DNA of 64,000 nt, taken from NCBI GenBank assembly GCA_026874595.1, contig CM049320.1:26701214-26765213 (forward strand). The letters are read 5' to 3'. Below the pieces are notes generated by a model that saw nothing but the letters and a program-made list of their open reading frames with translations, was not told the origin of the DNA and did not search any database. The DNA comes from Sipunculus nudus (taxonomy: Eukaryota; Annelida; Sipuncula; Golfingiida; Sipunculidae). The position numbers and the translations under genes are program-made. This document shows, piece after piece, positions 13,694 to 25,133 of this stretch (positions are counted from its first letter, which is position 1; each line of letters opens with the position of its first letter).

Positions 13694-14047
13694 TCAGACC
13701 ACTTTCACTCTCATGACGACCTTCTTGAAGGTTGTGGTACCAGTACCGATGGTCTCCCAGCCCAGACAACTGTGATCACATGACGCAGCCAGTGTGTACG
13801 GGGCATTAAGGTTCCCATACCAGCAGTCATTGTACCACCAGCCTCCGAGGTACTGCTTGGCGCAGTGTTTAGGAGACAGGTCATTATCTTGGTCCGGGGT
13901 ACTGAACTTCATACCGTCAGCGTTCTTGCTGGCGAAACCTGTGCTCTTAAGAGCGTCTCCGGCGTCAGACAAGCCGGCGTTGTAGTTACCGAGGTTCAGT
14001 GTGTATTTGGATGCTGGAGTATCGACATAGATGCTGTCGTACACGGC
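13694..14047 (-). CDS. Exon 7: C-terminal half of FReD and stop
   Basis: A 354-nt phase-0 exon ending in TGA. It contains YTLNLGNYNAGLSDAGDALK, FSTPDQDND (a calcium-site-like motif) and CAKQYLGGWWYNDC (third and fourth cysteines plus the GGWWY hallmark). An extra cysteine pair follows in CDHSC. The end VVMRVKVV is the usual final FReD strand. Confidence 0.95.
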   Translation of the reverse strand, partial: AVYDSIYVDTPASKYTLNLGNYNAGLSDAGDALKSTGFASKNADGMKFSTPDQDNDLSPKHCAKQYLGGWWYNDCWYGNLNAPYTLAASCDHSCLGWETIGTGTTTFKKVVMRVKVV

Positions 14048-17000
14048 CTGAAAAAGTAAAGATAAATGTATACATAGGCAAATACCTGCGTTAGAAATTA
14101 TATAATGGTTTCCCCTGACGCTTATATGTCGTACAGTTTGCTACATATACTTAAAGAATTCATTCAATATATTATAGAATAAAAAAACTATAGGGTAGGT
14201 AGAATCATGACAGAGGAAAATAAAAAAATTAAATTAGGGATTTTGTCATGAAGTTAGATATTAGTCCATTAAAAAGTGGATTATTGTTACGGTGGCTTAA
14301 AATAGTGTACCTTTTAAAAATTTTAATTTATTCTTATATGTTACAAAATCATATGAAAATTTGTGATAATTATGAAATTATATATACTATAAGAAAGTTC
14401 ACTGTACCAGGTTTAGAATCATATATACTTTTGGGGTCTAATATGAATATAAACCACTTTGGGATTAAATTAAGATATATGGGTTTCAAACAGTAATGAT
14501 ACGTTGAAAATTGTTTAGAGTTTACCACCGAAAACAGTCAAACTGCCTTCGGCATAGACGGAATGCCTGCGATCTTGCACAACACCGCGTGTGACAAGAA
14601 CGACCTCCAGCTCAGGATTAAGGTCTATTATGCATATGAACAACCTGTGCTGTCAGTCCAGCATGTTTGGCCTGATATTTGACCCAGTCACTGGCCAGCT
14701 TGCGTGGTCAGTAAATGTAAAAAAATGTGTGTGATGGGTCCAACCCTGGAGGATATTTGAAAAAAAAACTAATAAAAGGTTCCAAAGTCCCGAAGGGGGG
14801 GGGGGGGAGGCGGGGGGGGTCAGCTAGGCCACACAAATTGGTCTGAATCCCCTTAAAAGAGGATATTAGGGGGCTGAAGGGGGGGGGGGGGGATGTACCG
14901 GATCCCCGGGACTCCCTTTTGGTCCGCTTCTGCTACTAAAGTGGTATGCATTTTCCTATTTCTTTCTTTCGAAACAGCTTAATTCCTTGCCTTAAAACAT
15001 ACATTTGATTCACCTTTCATATCTTCCTTACATCAAACAACCTTCTAGCAATAAAAGCATATGTAACCAATCAAAGACGTTCGCAAATCTGAATGCTCCC
15101 GCGTCCTATTCCGGTTTGCAAATGTAAACTTCATAACTGGTCATAACTGAAATCAATATTCTATTTTAACACTAAAAATAAAATAAATAACACAACATTA
15201 CTCATCCAATTTAATACATCTCCTCAACCCCGTTAAAAATCCCTGTTCGCAGGGTTTATCATGCAGCTAGTGACATAGGATGCAGATGCCTTTTGACGAG
15301 TTAGTTATATATTTTAACGCCAGGTGGCATCACCTACGAAGTCGATTTGCAGCTTTTTTTTTCTTGGTGAGTGATGGATGAGAATCAAGCCAGTCCACGA
15401 TGGGCAATGGATCTGTCCTGTCCAATCGCCGATTTCGTATCCATTCTCCCGTAGCATAGATCGTTAAAAGTCTATTGAAACTAAATTTACCGCCATATGA
15501 TAACGATGTTGATTTCAATCGGTTTTTGATGACTTTGACTATAGAACGTAAGGGAACATCTTAGCAAGACCACCTTACTAACTAGCAATTATCTAGGATT
15601 ATGAGATTTTTTTCGTTATTTCACCAGAACTAAGTCGTGCTTCAGAGTTTGCCATTAACTTTGGCATCGCATATATTACATGGTTTATCAGGATTTACTT
15701 GTCTTACTTGGGTGCTACCAATCATGCACTAATTTCCCAGAGCATGAGTGGACGCGATTTAGTAGAAAGATTGAAAAGTGGTTTGGAGCTTTGTTTAGAG
15801 GTATTTATAGTATAATTTCGGCTTATGGGCAGTCAAAGTAAGAAATGATTTATTAATGATAGCCTGGTTAGATAGGAGACAGACGGGATGGGCCTAGTGA
15901 TGCTTGTGTCAAGTGCGAGTAACCATTGGTAAAAGGATTGATCAAATGAAGGATTTGACTTATGTTCCCATAAAAACATACGGTTTGTGCTATTTATTGA
16001 ATCTGTGCTAGCCATTAACGTTAGTTTTCCATGGTTTAACTGTCAACCCGGCGCTATATATCGCCGTTTAAAGGGGGAACCGATGTTACCTGTGTGGTGT
16101 CCGATATTACCCTGGTGAACCTCGGCGGTATGTCTTGCATTTTTTTTTTTTTACTGGAGGGCGCGTGACCTGTGTTCGGCACTGTTTGACAGTAAGCCGA
16201 AGAAGCCAAATGTATCCGATAATTCGGTCCCATCTACTCTATTGTCTGTGTGACCCATGCCAAATACTAGTATATTATAACATGGTATAAAATTTCAAAC
16301 AATAAGGAATAAGGTATGGGTTAATTCCAGACCAGGCTCACTTATATAATATTTTACAGTAAACTCAGAATGTGAGACGTGCAACTAGAGTCTATCATTC
16401 TAATTATTGATTTATTTTATTTCCAATACAAAGATTTAATTCTCGGTAGAAGATTATACTGATCATCTCCCTTGTAATCAATGCCCCTTGATTAAAGTGA
16501 TAAAAGCTTCGGGGGGGGGGGGTATACCCCCATAACCCCTATATTGACGCCCTTAAAGGATATTGCTGTAATTAATTACCGTATACGTTTGTCCAGCCAG
16601 TGTAGTCAGGTCTATAGCCAGGCTGAGTTTCTGGGTAGGTCCTAGGGCCTGAGGGCTGCTCATACGGTGTATAGTCTCCAGTCCCATCCAGAAGTTACCG
16701 GAGGGAGACCCGAACCCGTCCACGTATGACTGCCAGTTCTTGTCGAAGCTCACGGATCCGTCCACTCTCTGCTGGATCATGGTCCAGCCGTTCAGTTCCA
16801 TGTAGCAGTAGTAACTGGTCTGTTGTCCGGACGGGAGCTGACGGATCGTGTACAGGCCATCCAACTTGCTCTTGCCGCCGTTAATGTCTTGGCAGTCTAG
16901 AAGGAGAAATAAAAGTTTAGGTAATAATAATAATGATGATAATAATAATAATAAAAATAAAAATAATAATAATAATTATAATAATAATAATACTTTAATA

Positions 17001-17059
17001 CTTGTAGTTGTAGTGATTTCTGTATTTGTTGTTGTTCTTCTTCTTACATGAAGATAGTC

Positions 17060-17093
<34 letters not shown>

Positions 17094-17115
17094 CAATAAT
17101 AATGAAAATAATAAA

Positions 17116-17188
<73 letters not shown>

Positions 17189-20100
17189 TTCATTATTAAG
17201 TTTATTATCTCTATTATTATTATTTTATTATCATATATGTTATTATTATTATATTAAAAGTTAATACAAAAATAAAATAAAACGATTGAAAAGGTACATT
17301 TGTGCTTCTTCTTCAACAAAAAAAAGTGTATTGTTGTTTCAGTCATTATTATTTTTAAATAATTCAACGGGCCTACAGCAGTTTCTGTACCAGTGATATC
17401 ACGAATATTATCTTATAGGCCTTGGAAATGAAGAAAAACATGACACACGATCGGGTTTCTGTTAAATGAGAACATTTCTTTGTCTGTTCTTTTAAGACAA
17501 TATACATTATATTAAGTTGTATTTATTTATCCGTTAGAGGGTAATTTACTTGAAGCGTATATCATCTCCCCGGCAACGATTGTGATGTCATCGATGGCGA
17601 TGTCACCAAGGAGACCGGTGCCGTAGACAGCTCTGAACCTGACGCTGTAGCCGCCTGTGATGCCCTGAGGGATGGCTAGCTCCGCCCTCCTCCACTGACT
17701 ACCCTGGTCACCTGATCACAGATAAATATTAGAAAAGATGAAATATTTAATTGAAGATTGAATAAAGGCGTGTTTCCATGTGAGCGTATGTGCATATATG
17801 GGTGAAAATAGGTGTTTTTTTACATGTGCTCGTATATATATGCGTATATGCGTGGACAGGGGAACATATTTGTACAGTGGATAAAGCAGGGCTTATGCAA
17901 AAAGATGATGAAGTGACGTCATTTTTCCCCTCCCAAAGCCTCGGGTCACTCAGACCGTATGCTCGTAAATCGCTCGTGTAGCGTTTTTCACGCCTATTTA
18001 CGCACATGTACGCATATGCGCTGACAGACACATGAAAAACCCAAGTTATGTAGTCATATGAGCGATTTTTCACACATATATACGCATATACGGGCACAAG
18101 GAAACATCCCTTAAAGTAACTTATCTTTTCTATACAGAAAGTTTGCTCCAGAGGCAGCGAAGAGCCAGGACATTTTGTCCTGTCGGTTCTTTCCACAGTG
18201 CGTTTTCTATACTACATGTATCTAATGTTAATCGGAGCTTGTATAGAAGTAGCCTACTAGAAGAAAACACTAAAGATATCATATGCGTATCATTAGGACC
18301 AGTGGAGAAAAACCGTTAAATCGATTGAAATTAATATATTTATGATTTAAATAAACTAAATCTAGTTTACTTGACACCATATATTTTTAATACCATGCAG
18401 GTTTTACTAACCTGATGTACATAACGAGTTCCAGTATAGCAGCTGTTCTTCTCTCTGTATATCTTTGAACAGCAGCTCTTTTGACATGTTCATCAAAGGG
18501 ATTTGTAAGTTATTTAATCGGTTAACTATATGTGGTTTATTTATGACTGTTTGATCAAAGCAAGTCTCTTGAAGATACATGTATATATTGTCTATATTTT
18601 TTGTGAGATCGTTTGCTCAAATCTAATTGGCCACCCATGGAAAAACACAAATTTGATTGGTCAAAACAACACCTACCGCTTGCGCTCCACACCTGTTTTG
18701 CTGATCCGTCGTTCTTCAGGACTTCGACAAATAGCGAGCCCACGTTAGCTCCGTTCATGTGGTACCAGAAGTCCACCTTGAGGGGCTGGAGGCCGGAGTA
18801 TGCTTGTGTTGTTAGGTGGGCTTCGTCAGACAGAGGGTTCACTCCGTTCAAGGCAATGGCACCGTAGTATTTTCCTGTAAAAAAAGGACAAAACAGGCAT
18901 TTTGTTTGTGAGAAAGCTGCGCCATCTGGTTACGAATGTGGGAACTATTTATACAAAGGATCCAAATGTGTATTTAAAAAAGGTGTAACATTTAAGACTT
19001 AAGTACTCAAAAGGCATTTATGAGTGCTCATAGCCTTGGCACACTGTTTACCCAGATAAAATAAGTATAAATTTGATCTGAAGACGGCTTTTAAAACTTC
19101 CATGCAACGAAGGAATAGGCGTAAATAGATTATAAATCAACTAATATAACACTTAACCACTTAAATGAAAGTCCCTTCCATAAACGATATATATTTATGA
19201 TAAGGGTATGTATAAGTTTGAAGTTGAAAGTTCTACGTGGATCATTAAAAATAGAATTACTGTTAGTTTCAGTAGTATTCAGATATTCATATATACACAC
19301 TAGTACTGGAATCCAAAATTTGTACTCGAGTACTTGATAAAATCATCCGAACTCGAGTACTTGAATACCCGTTTCAGCTCCAGATAGTCCTACGCTATCA
19401 CACATATTTGTTATGCTTAAGTATATTTAACCTGGAATGTACTAATGCATTTCCTTCACGGCTTTAAAAAACGCAAATGCTTTATTTTGACAATATAAAC
19501 GGTACAAATATAAAGAGTAAAAAGTGAATCTTTTGCGCAAAAGCTGATTGATGTCATTTGCACCAGGTAAGTATTGTAATGTCGATATCATTGGGCCATA
19601 GCAAAGGCAAAGCTATGGAGGATTTGGTAAAAGATTTTTTAGAGTGCATGGAGATGGCATTTCAAAAATGTAAAATTTTCAATGTATAAAAAAATTAAAT
19701 TGCATAGGAAGAACACGAAACGTAAGAAAAGGTAAAAGTCCTTTTTTTGTATTCATATACCATCCGTTCATATATAAATGTATATATTTAGCTGCAGTAA
19801 TGTTGTAAATCTACTTCTTATATTATTTTTTATCGCGATTTCATTTTAAAAATACACGAATACATTTAGTATAAAGATATATTCACAAGAGTCAAATTAT
19901 AATTTATATTTGATATGGTTTGCAATGATATCACATTAAAATATGTCAGAGTAGAAAAATTCCTTACTAAATAATGATATCAAATCATTAAAGCTAAGAT
20001 CAAACCTTAAGCAAATTATATGAGGAATCAGATAGAATCAAAACTGATATGTACCTGTCCCTGTGGTATGATCGCCATTTGGGCCTGTGCCAGGCATGGG

Positions 20101-23100
20101 CGTGGCTCCGGTAAGCTCCTCCCACTTGTAAGTCGGAAATCCAATGTTGTTGAAGGTCAAAGGTCGAGTGGGCGTGGCATCCACGGTGACGATAAGTGGA
20201 GCGTCACTGGTGCCAGCGGGAGGGGAGCCAGCTTTATCAATATATAAATTATACATTATTATTATATTTCATATAATTGAAATAATAATGACACCAATAA
20301 TAATAAAAAAAACCAATAATTATAATAACTGATATAATTATAATTATATTAATAATTATTATTATTGTTATTATCATTATTATAATAATAATAATTATTA
20401 TTATTATTATTATCATCATTATTATATTTGTGTATATAATATGAGTATTATATTAATCACATGCTGGACAAGAACACAACCAAGAACCAAATCAACAGTT
20501 AATACAACGGCATATAATTGCCACATTTTTATATTAGCCTATTTCTATTTATCAGTGGTTGGAACTGGTCGTATAATAATATTTTTGGTTTGAAAGAAAA
20601 CAATTGATCGATGATTGATTATTAATCGATCATTTTATGTAAGTTTTGTTACCTTGAAAACTGCTGTACAGAATTGACCTCACCACCAGAGCTCTTATGT
20701 CCTGCCTTTTTGACCTAATTATTATAATTAGCCCCTAAAACGCTCCTACACAGAAGGTCTTCCTTGCGAGAGCTGTTTACAAGACAATAATCACATCACA
20801 AAGGTCGTTGGCGTTGACGCCGCATTGACTACCGTCATCAAGTGCATGGTATCGCTGCGCTGTTGTATATATCGAAATGATTGTGAGCTGTCTTGCAATA
20901 TTTTGGATAATTTGTCTCACATGATATACGTGCCAGGTAAGACATTATTAATCACTCGGTAGTCGAAAAATGGCTCCAGCAACCTGTGGCCAAGAACATT
21001 TTATACTCTCTCATTTGTATAAAAAAAATATCCCGGAAAACATGCCGACATGGGTACTGGTACAGACTACACGTGTTCTTTTTTGGAGAGCTCTCCCAAA
21101 TTATGCAAATATTATGATTGTCAGGTGACTGACGGTTAACAGTAATATCGGCGGCCTGATTGGCTGCACGGAACAGTTGTGCTCATGATTATTCATTAAA
21201 GGAATATGCTATTGAGGTCACGTAAAGTTCATGGTGAGGTCAATTATACCCGAGAAATTGACCGACTAAATTCAGTCTTACTTGTACAAAATGCAAAAAT
21301 ATCAAAGTAACGGCTATGGTGTAGACATTTGTTCACTGCACAAGCTTTTAATGGTGTTTGCTACTTTGTGCAGTCTTTCTTATCTCTCTGAATAGACTAG
21401 GATATTTTTTTCTTGTAAATATGGCTTAATTCTTACATATATACAAAATCGTTTATGATCGATTAAAAAAATGCAACCAATGTAATTGATTATTAAACTA
21501 AACGACCAGTCACCGACATAATCGATTAATTTACACACCACTAGTTTCTAGGTATGAGTGGTCCAAAGAATCAGAGAATCAAAGATTTACCTTATCATCA
21601 AGGAAATGTTATTGTAAAATAAAAATAGAATTATTACCATCATGCCTGCAGGAGTGGAAGTTCTGTCTGACTCCCTCGATCGTTTACTGCATGGAAACCA
21701 AAGGTTCCCTAGGACCCATTTGAGCAGCTGAAGTCATTTATACTCTACCTTCATTTGCATTTTATGGATCAGATCATTTTTATTTACAAAGACTAATATT
21801 GAGAATGATCTAATAATCAAAATTCAAATAAGCTAATAATTTAATTTTAATAATCAGAAGAAAAAAAAATCTCCTATTTGACAATCCTTTGGCCATCCCC
21901 ATAATTTTAAACGGAAATTAGCCTGGATAGGTAGTAATCATTGTGTAATATTAAATTAATAATTTTATTTGGAGATACTGTTAAACGTTTATGTTGAACC
22001 TACTCTCCTACACTGCAGTCGTCTCAATCTCCTCTCGTGTTATCGCTGCTTTGTGTAGCAGTATTTTTCTGGGTTCAAACACCTGGTTGCACACTGACAA
22101 GAATTGCAATCAGACAATAGTGAGAGCGTGGTATCGCATTGTGCATCAAACTCCAAACCCTAAAAAAAGTACGACACCCGCAATCCTTGGTCTGATTACA
22201 GCAGGACACCTGCAATTTGTTCTGGTTCTCCACAACTTGCTATACAAAGCATTGGTTACACGACTGCAGTGTACCGCTGTGTGGGGGGCGTACCTTGAAC
22301 CTGAAGATATAAGTAATAGTATCAGATACTGATCTGTTTAAGTGTACTGCATCACCTGTACATACCGTTCGTGTTCTGTGAAGGGTCAGTACTGCAGTGT
22401 GCCGTGCAGGGGTTGGGGACGGACGCCACGGGTTGTCGTCCGAAATTTGGAGGAACACAGCTCCCGGGCGCACAATTGTACTTCGCCCTGGACCCTCCAA
22501 AGAACCCCCAGCAGCGGTGGAAGATGTTAGGGTCGTCATCTGCTACCCAGTAGTCATTACCGTCCCCGCAACCTGGAAAATTTGCACACACATACTAATA
22601 CATTATAGGCCATCTCGTTCCCAGCAGTCGTTACCGTCCCCGCAGCCTGGTAAAATAGGCATATACATTATACATACTCATACATTATAGGTCATCTCCT
22701 GCCGAGTAGTCATGACCATCACCGGAACCTGCTTGGGAAAATACACACACACATACATGTATATTATAGATCATCTCCTTTACCTAGAGTTCGCGACCCT
22801 CACCTCAGCCTGAAAAATACAAACACATACATTATAGGTCATCTCCTACCCCGAGAACGTTACCTCCATCTCAACCTGTAAAAGACACACACGCATTCAT
22901 TATAGGTCATCTCCTAACCCAGTAGCCGTTTCCATCAACTCAACCTGAAAAAATACGCACGCACACACATACATTATAGGTCATCTCTTAGCTCATGAGT
23001 CGGTAACATCCCTGCAACCTCGAAAAACACACAAACCTACTTATACATAACAACTTCTCATGACCTAAAAGTACTCATCCATGTGCGAGTTAATTGTAGA

Positions 23101-25133
23101 AGGACCCTTTTTACCCATTTGTTAGTTCTGTAACAACATACTTTCAAACGACTGTTATGCATGCAGAAAATCGAAATTTCTATTATTTTTAATTGGTTGC
23201 GAAAGCAATAACTTGAAGACAGAAAATGACACGCCCAGTTAGGTGCATGCATACTGTGGAAGTGATTACTTTGGCGGGTCTGAATTTTCACGCTTTTTCC
23301 ATTTCACAGCATAAGCGCAGTTCGAATTTTCGAGCAAATCAGTATGTATGGGGATTTCAATTTGTATCAAATTATCAAAATATTCAAACGATTACATAAA
23401 AGATGGGTTTGTGACACAACCTACCTTCCACCTAACAAGCTCCAGGGGACAGCGTACATGCTACGTGCTCGTGAGTACCGCGGATGAGCGGGATAAACAA
23501 TACGTAATTACCAGGACTAATTACGTTTGATGATGGTATAGTACTGCACCCAGACACGCTGTTTGACATATGAGTAAATTGTAGAATTGCTCAATAACAG
23601 AAACTGTGATTACTAACTAGAAGCAGCCTGCTATGTGTCCGACGGAGCTAACCCAAATAGCGGCTGACTATCAGTCGTACTTCAAAGACATTTGGAGGTT
23701 GTTTCTAAAGGTCTTCAAAGGCTATTTGTTTCACACAAAATCACTATAAAGAGTGGTTTTCAGCTGAGATATCACTTGCTATGAAATCTTATTACAAGCA
23801 ACATGGCTACTTTAACATCCTGGTTGAAGAAGCCTCAACTCAAGCGACCCCGCAAGGAGGGATTACCACACTCAGGTGACTGTGTGTCAGGCTAGAACCC
23901 TGCAGTCTTCCAAGTGGCGAACGATCGATTCGATCAGCTTGTAGTATCACAACCTACAAAGAGCCGCCCGGGATGAATACGAAAATTTCGACGAAAACAC
24001 TAGACTTTTGTGCATACAAAATAAATTTTGTATATAAAACCAGTGTTGTTCATTTTCTCAGTGCCCCATCAAACATAAACGATCCATATGACATAGCATT
24101 CTTTATTCAATTCGTCGTAACTCTTTACTTGTGTCTAACAATAGTGTCGGCACCTGACGGTAAAAAGTAAACTACACGGACATGCCCAGGGTGTTCGAAA
24201 TAACGCGTGTTCTTAATTTAGCGCAAGTCACGGTCCCGTGAAAAGCGCGAAAATAAAAACCCCGCTAACAAAACCACTTCCACAGTATTATGTATCATTT
24301 AAAAGCTCATGCTTTACTCTGGATATATATTACGGGAACCTTTGTACTAGGGGCATCTCCTATTTACGTCCACTTACAGTCTCTTGAAAGTAAAAGTCCC
24401 GATTTCTGTAACCTCACCACTCAAGTGGTCTGTCTGTTTCTGGCAAATTGTCCGGTCCAATCAGTGTCGCAATTCGGAGGTTCTTATATATATATAGTGT
24501 TTTACGTGGAATGGATTTGAGATTTCATTAAAGATAACCAAAAATAAAGACGTACAGAGATTGGGATACAGAACCACAGATAGTCCAGTGATTTTCCTAA
24601 AGCAATATGATTTATTGCTATGTTCTTATTTCTCTTTTAGTATAATTTGTAGCGTATAATGTTTAACTGTTATTATCCGTTACAAAACAATTATTGACAT
24701 GCTGTCAACGTTGTAATGAACAGATAAATCTTTGATATATTCGGTACTGTTTTTTTTAATAACATTTTAATTGGTAGCATCACTGTTTATGTACCATCAC
24801 TCTTAAAAAATTATTATTACAACTTCTAAATACTACTGTTACCGCACAAATTACTGGGAATAAATCACCAAACCAAATGTCAGAAATTAAGATAACTAAA
24901 ATGAAAGTTAATTTAAGAGAGTACGTATTATATAGAACTGAGTTTATCGGCCAGGCCTAAACTGCCTACATGAACACCCTACATTAATTTATTGTAATAC
25001 CTTAATTAAATTATAATTTTATATAGTAAAGTAAATATAAAATCGACTTACCAGCGAAATTAAGATATGGCGCAGCGTTTATGGAGCTGACATATAGCGC
25101 CAACAGGAACGCTTGCAGGTAAGCTTTGTGCAT
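13694..25133 (-). CDS. Secreted MAM + fibrinogen-related domain protein, complete, 7 exons, 498 aa
   Basis: The join, in transcription order, is 25133-25052, 22572-22366, 20231-20055, 18874-18677, 17711-17550, 16896-16580, 14047-13694: 1497 nt including a TGA stop. All introns are GT/AG. The first five are phase 1 and the last is phase 0. Domain order: signal peptide (about aa 1-21), Cys-rich chitin-binding-like module (28-96), MAM domain (about 112-275) and FReD (about 276-498). FReD proteins bind acetylated or carbohydrate ligands and act as secreted lectins in invertebrate immunity and adhesion; MAM domains mediate adhesion. The MAM part has no cysteine, while the canonical domain has four. 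The FReD keeps its four expected cysteines and the calcium-type DQDND motif. An extracellular recognition or matrix role is inferred. I do not recognise this exact architecture as a named gene. Confidence 0.85.
14735..14940. mobile_element. hAT-like MITE copy (degraded)
   Basis: It shares its interior (ggtccaacc..., a G-run, aggccacacaaattg, gaccccct-like end) and its right terminus, ggtccgcttctg, with the copies at 40522 and 48523. The left end is eroded. It lies in the last intron of the MAM-FReD gene. Confidence 0.5.
16580..16896 (-). CDS. Exon 6: N-terminal half of FReD
   Basis: A 317-nt exon entering in phase 1 and leaving in phase 0. It holds the FReD opening CQDINGGKSKLDGLYTIR, the second cysteine in TSYYCYMELNGWTMIQQRVD, and FGSPSGNFWMGLETIHRM: all standard landmarks of P, A and B subdomains. 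Its acceptor lies beside the (AAT)n tract. Confidence 0.93.
16920..17258. repeat. (AAT)n followed by (ATT)n, inverted trinucleotide repeat
   Basis: Imperfect TAA/AAT repeats up to about 17155 are followed immediately by ATT/TTA repeats to about 17200, so the two halves can pair as one long hairpin. The array begins about 24 nt from the acceptor of FReD exon 6, inside the intron. The poly-Ile open frames across it are artefacts. Confidence 0.9.
17550..17711 (-). CDS. Exon 5: end of MAM domain
   Basis: A 162-nt phase 1-1 exon that starts GDQGSQWRRAELAIPQG and ends with the MAM signature GDIAIDDITIVAGE. The terminal MAM cysteine is missing. It is spliced directly to the FReD. Confidence 0.85.
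17766..18115. mobile_element. ~350-bp foldback/MITE-like element in an intron
   Basis: The left end ggcgtgtttccatgtgagcg pairs with the right end (gggcacaaggaaacatccc) as imperfect terminal inverted repeats of roughly 35 bp. Inner gcgtatatg/catatacgc segments pair as well. It contains a perfect CRE-type octamer TGACGTCA near 17914. A 149-codon open frame across it on the minus strand shows no domain and is taken as chance. Confidence 0.6.
18677..18874 (-). CDS. Exon 4: MAM domain core
   Basis: A 198-nt phase 1-1 exon reading KYYGAIALNG, later LKVDFWYHMNGANVGSLFVE and VWSASG. FWYHMxG-x-x-x-GSL is the diagnostic MAM core. The cysteine that normally precedes the F-x-Y-H motif is replaced (LKVDF). 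Confidence 0.85.
20055..20231 (-). CDS. Exon 3: linker and start of MAM domain
   Basis: A 177-nt phase 1-1 exon. A Pro/Thr/Ala-rich linker leads into FPTYKWEELTGATPMPGTG and PNGDHTTGTG, the region before the conserved GDHT of MAM domains. The usual first MAM cysteine is absent. Confidence 0.8.
20255..20425. repeat. AT-rich trinucleotide tract
   Basis: Mixed ATT/ATA/TAA repeats in the intron just upstream (minus sense) of exon 3. Simple sequence only. Confidence 0.8.
21031..21248 (+). repeat. Dispersed ~220-bp repeat, copy 1
   Basis: It reads catgggtactggtacagact ... taatatcggcggcctgatt ... catggtgaggtcaatt. The same sequence occurs inverted at about 43926-44150 in the amidase gene, with scattered differences and no tandem structure. 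Confidence 0.8.
22020..22240. repeat. Dispersed ~200-bp repeat, copy 1
   Basis: It shares tctgggttc/tct, gtatcgcattgtgcatcaa and cgacacccgc in order with 52595-52805. A tRNA box B-like stretch on the minus strand (gtgtttgaaccca) hints at a SINE, but no box A is clear. A 113-codon plus-strand ORF over it has no recognisable domain. Confidence 0.65.
22366..22572 (-). CDS. Exon 2: Cys-rich chitin-binding-like module
   Basis: A 207-nt phase 1-1 exon of 69 residues with seven cysteines. Its pattern includes CGDGNDYWVADDDPNIFHRC, then KYNCAPGSCVPPN, then NPCTAHC. The acidic DDDPNIF-x-x-C followed by NCAPG resembles invertebrate CBM14/peritrophin-type chitin-binding domains, but the cysteine spacing is not a clean match, so the family call is tentative. 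Its acceptor region is the source of the tandem array at 22573-23025. Confidence 0.7.
22573..23025 (-). repeat. 66-82-bp tandem array carrying copies of an exon 2 splice acceptor
   Basis: It starts exactly at the exon 2 boundary. Six further units lie upstream (minus sense), each with cattataggtcatctcct, a degenerate copy of the first ~40 nt of exon 2, and an acceptor-like caacctg / cagcctg (CAG/G on the minus strand). AG dinucleotides fall at about 22574 (real), 22648, 22730, 22811, 22877, 22946 and 23020. No unit includes the exon's donor, and the derived frames carry stops. Confidence 0.85.
23000..25051. other. First intron of MAM-FReD gene, no other gene
   Basis: Apart from the tandem array this intron shows no supported feature. 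A short frame near 23803 beginning MATLTSWLKKPQLKRPRKEG looks like a transposase or zinc-finger N-terminus but stops after about 30 codons. It is at best a fragment. Confidence 0.4.
25052..25133 (-). CDS. Exon 1: signal peptide
   Basis: The ATG at 25133 starts MHKAYLQAFLLALYVSSINA, a basic n-region, a hydrophobic core and a likely cleavage site after INA or NAA. The donor is GCTG/gtaagtc and the exon ends in phase 1. The reading frame is the only one that joins the next exon's DGNDYW module. Confidence 0.8.

Noticed and set aside
17048-17257. Open frame of almost pure isoleucine
   Set aside because: It is a reading of the (AAT/ATT)n repeat, not a protein.
17747-18196. 149-codon minus-strand ORF
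   Set aside because: It lies wholly in an intron over a foldback element, has no domain and is low in plausible composition; a repeat-driven open frame.
21991-22332. 113-codon plus-strand ORF
   Set aside because: It covers a dispersed repeat also found at 52595; no domain, and the matching frame is not open in the second copy.
23803-23900. Short frame MATLTSWLKKPQLKRPRKEG
   Set aside because: It looks like a transposase or zinc-finger N-terminus but stops after about 30 codons with no splice donor that extends it.
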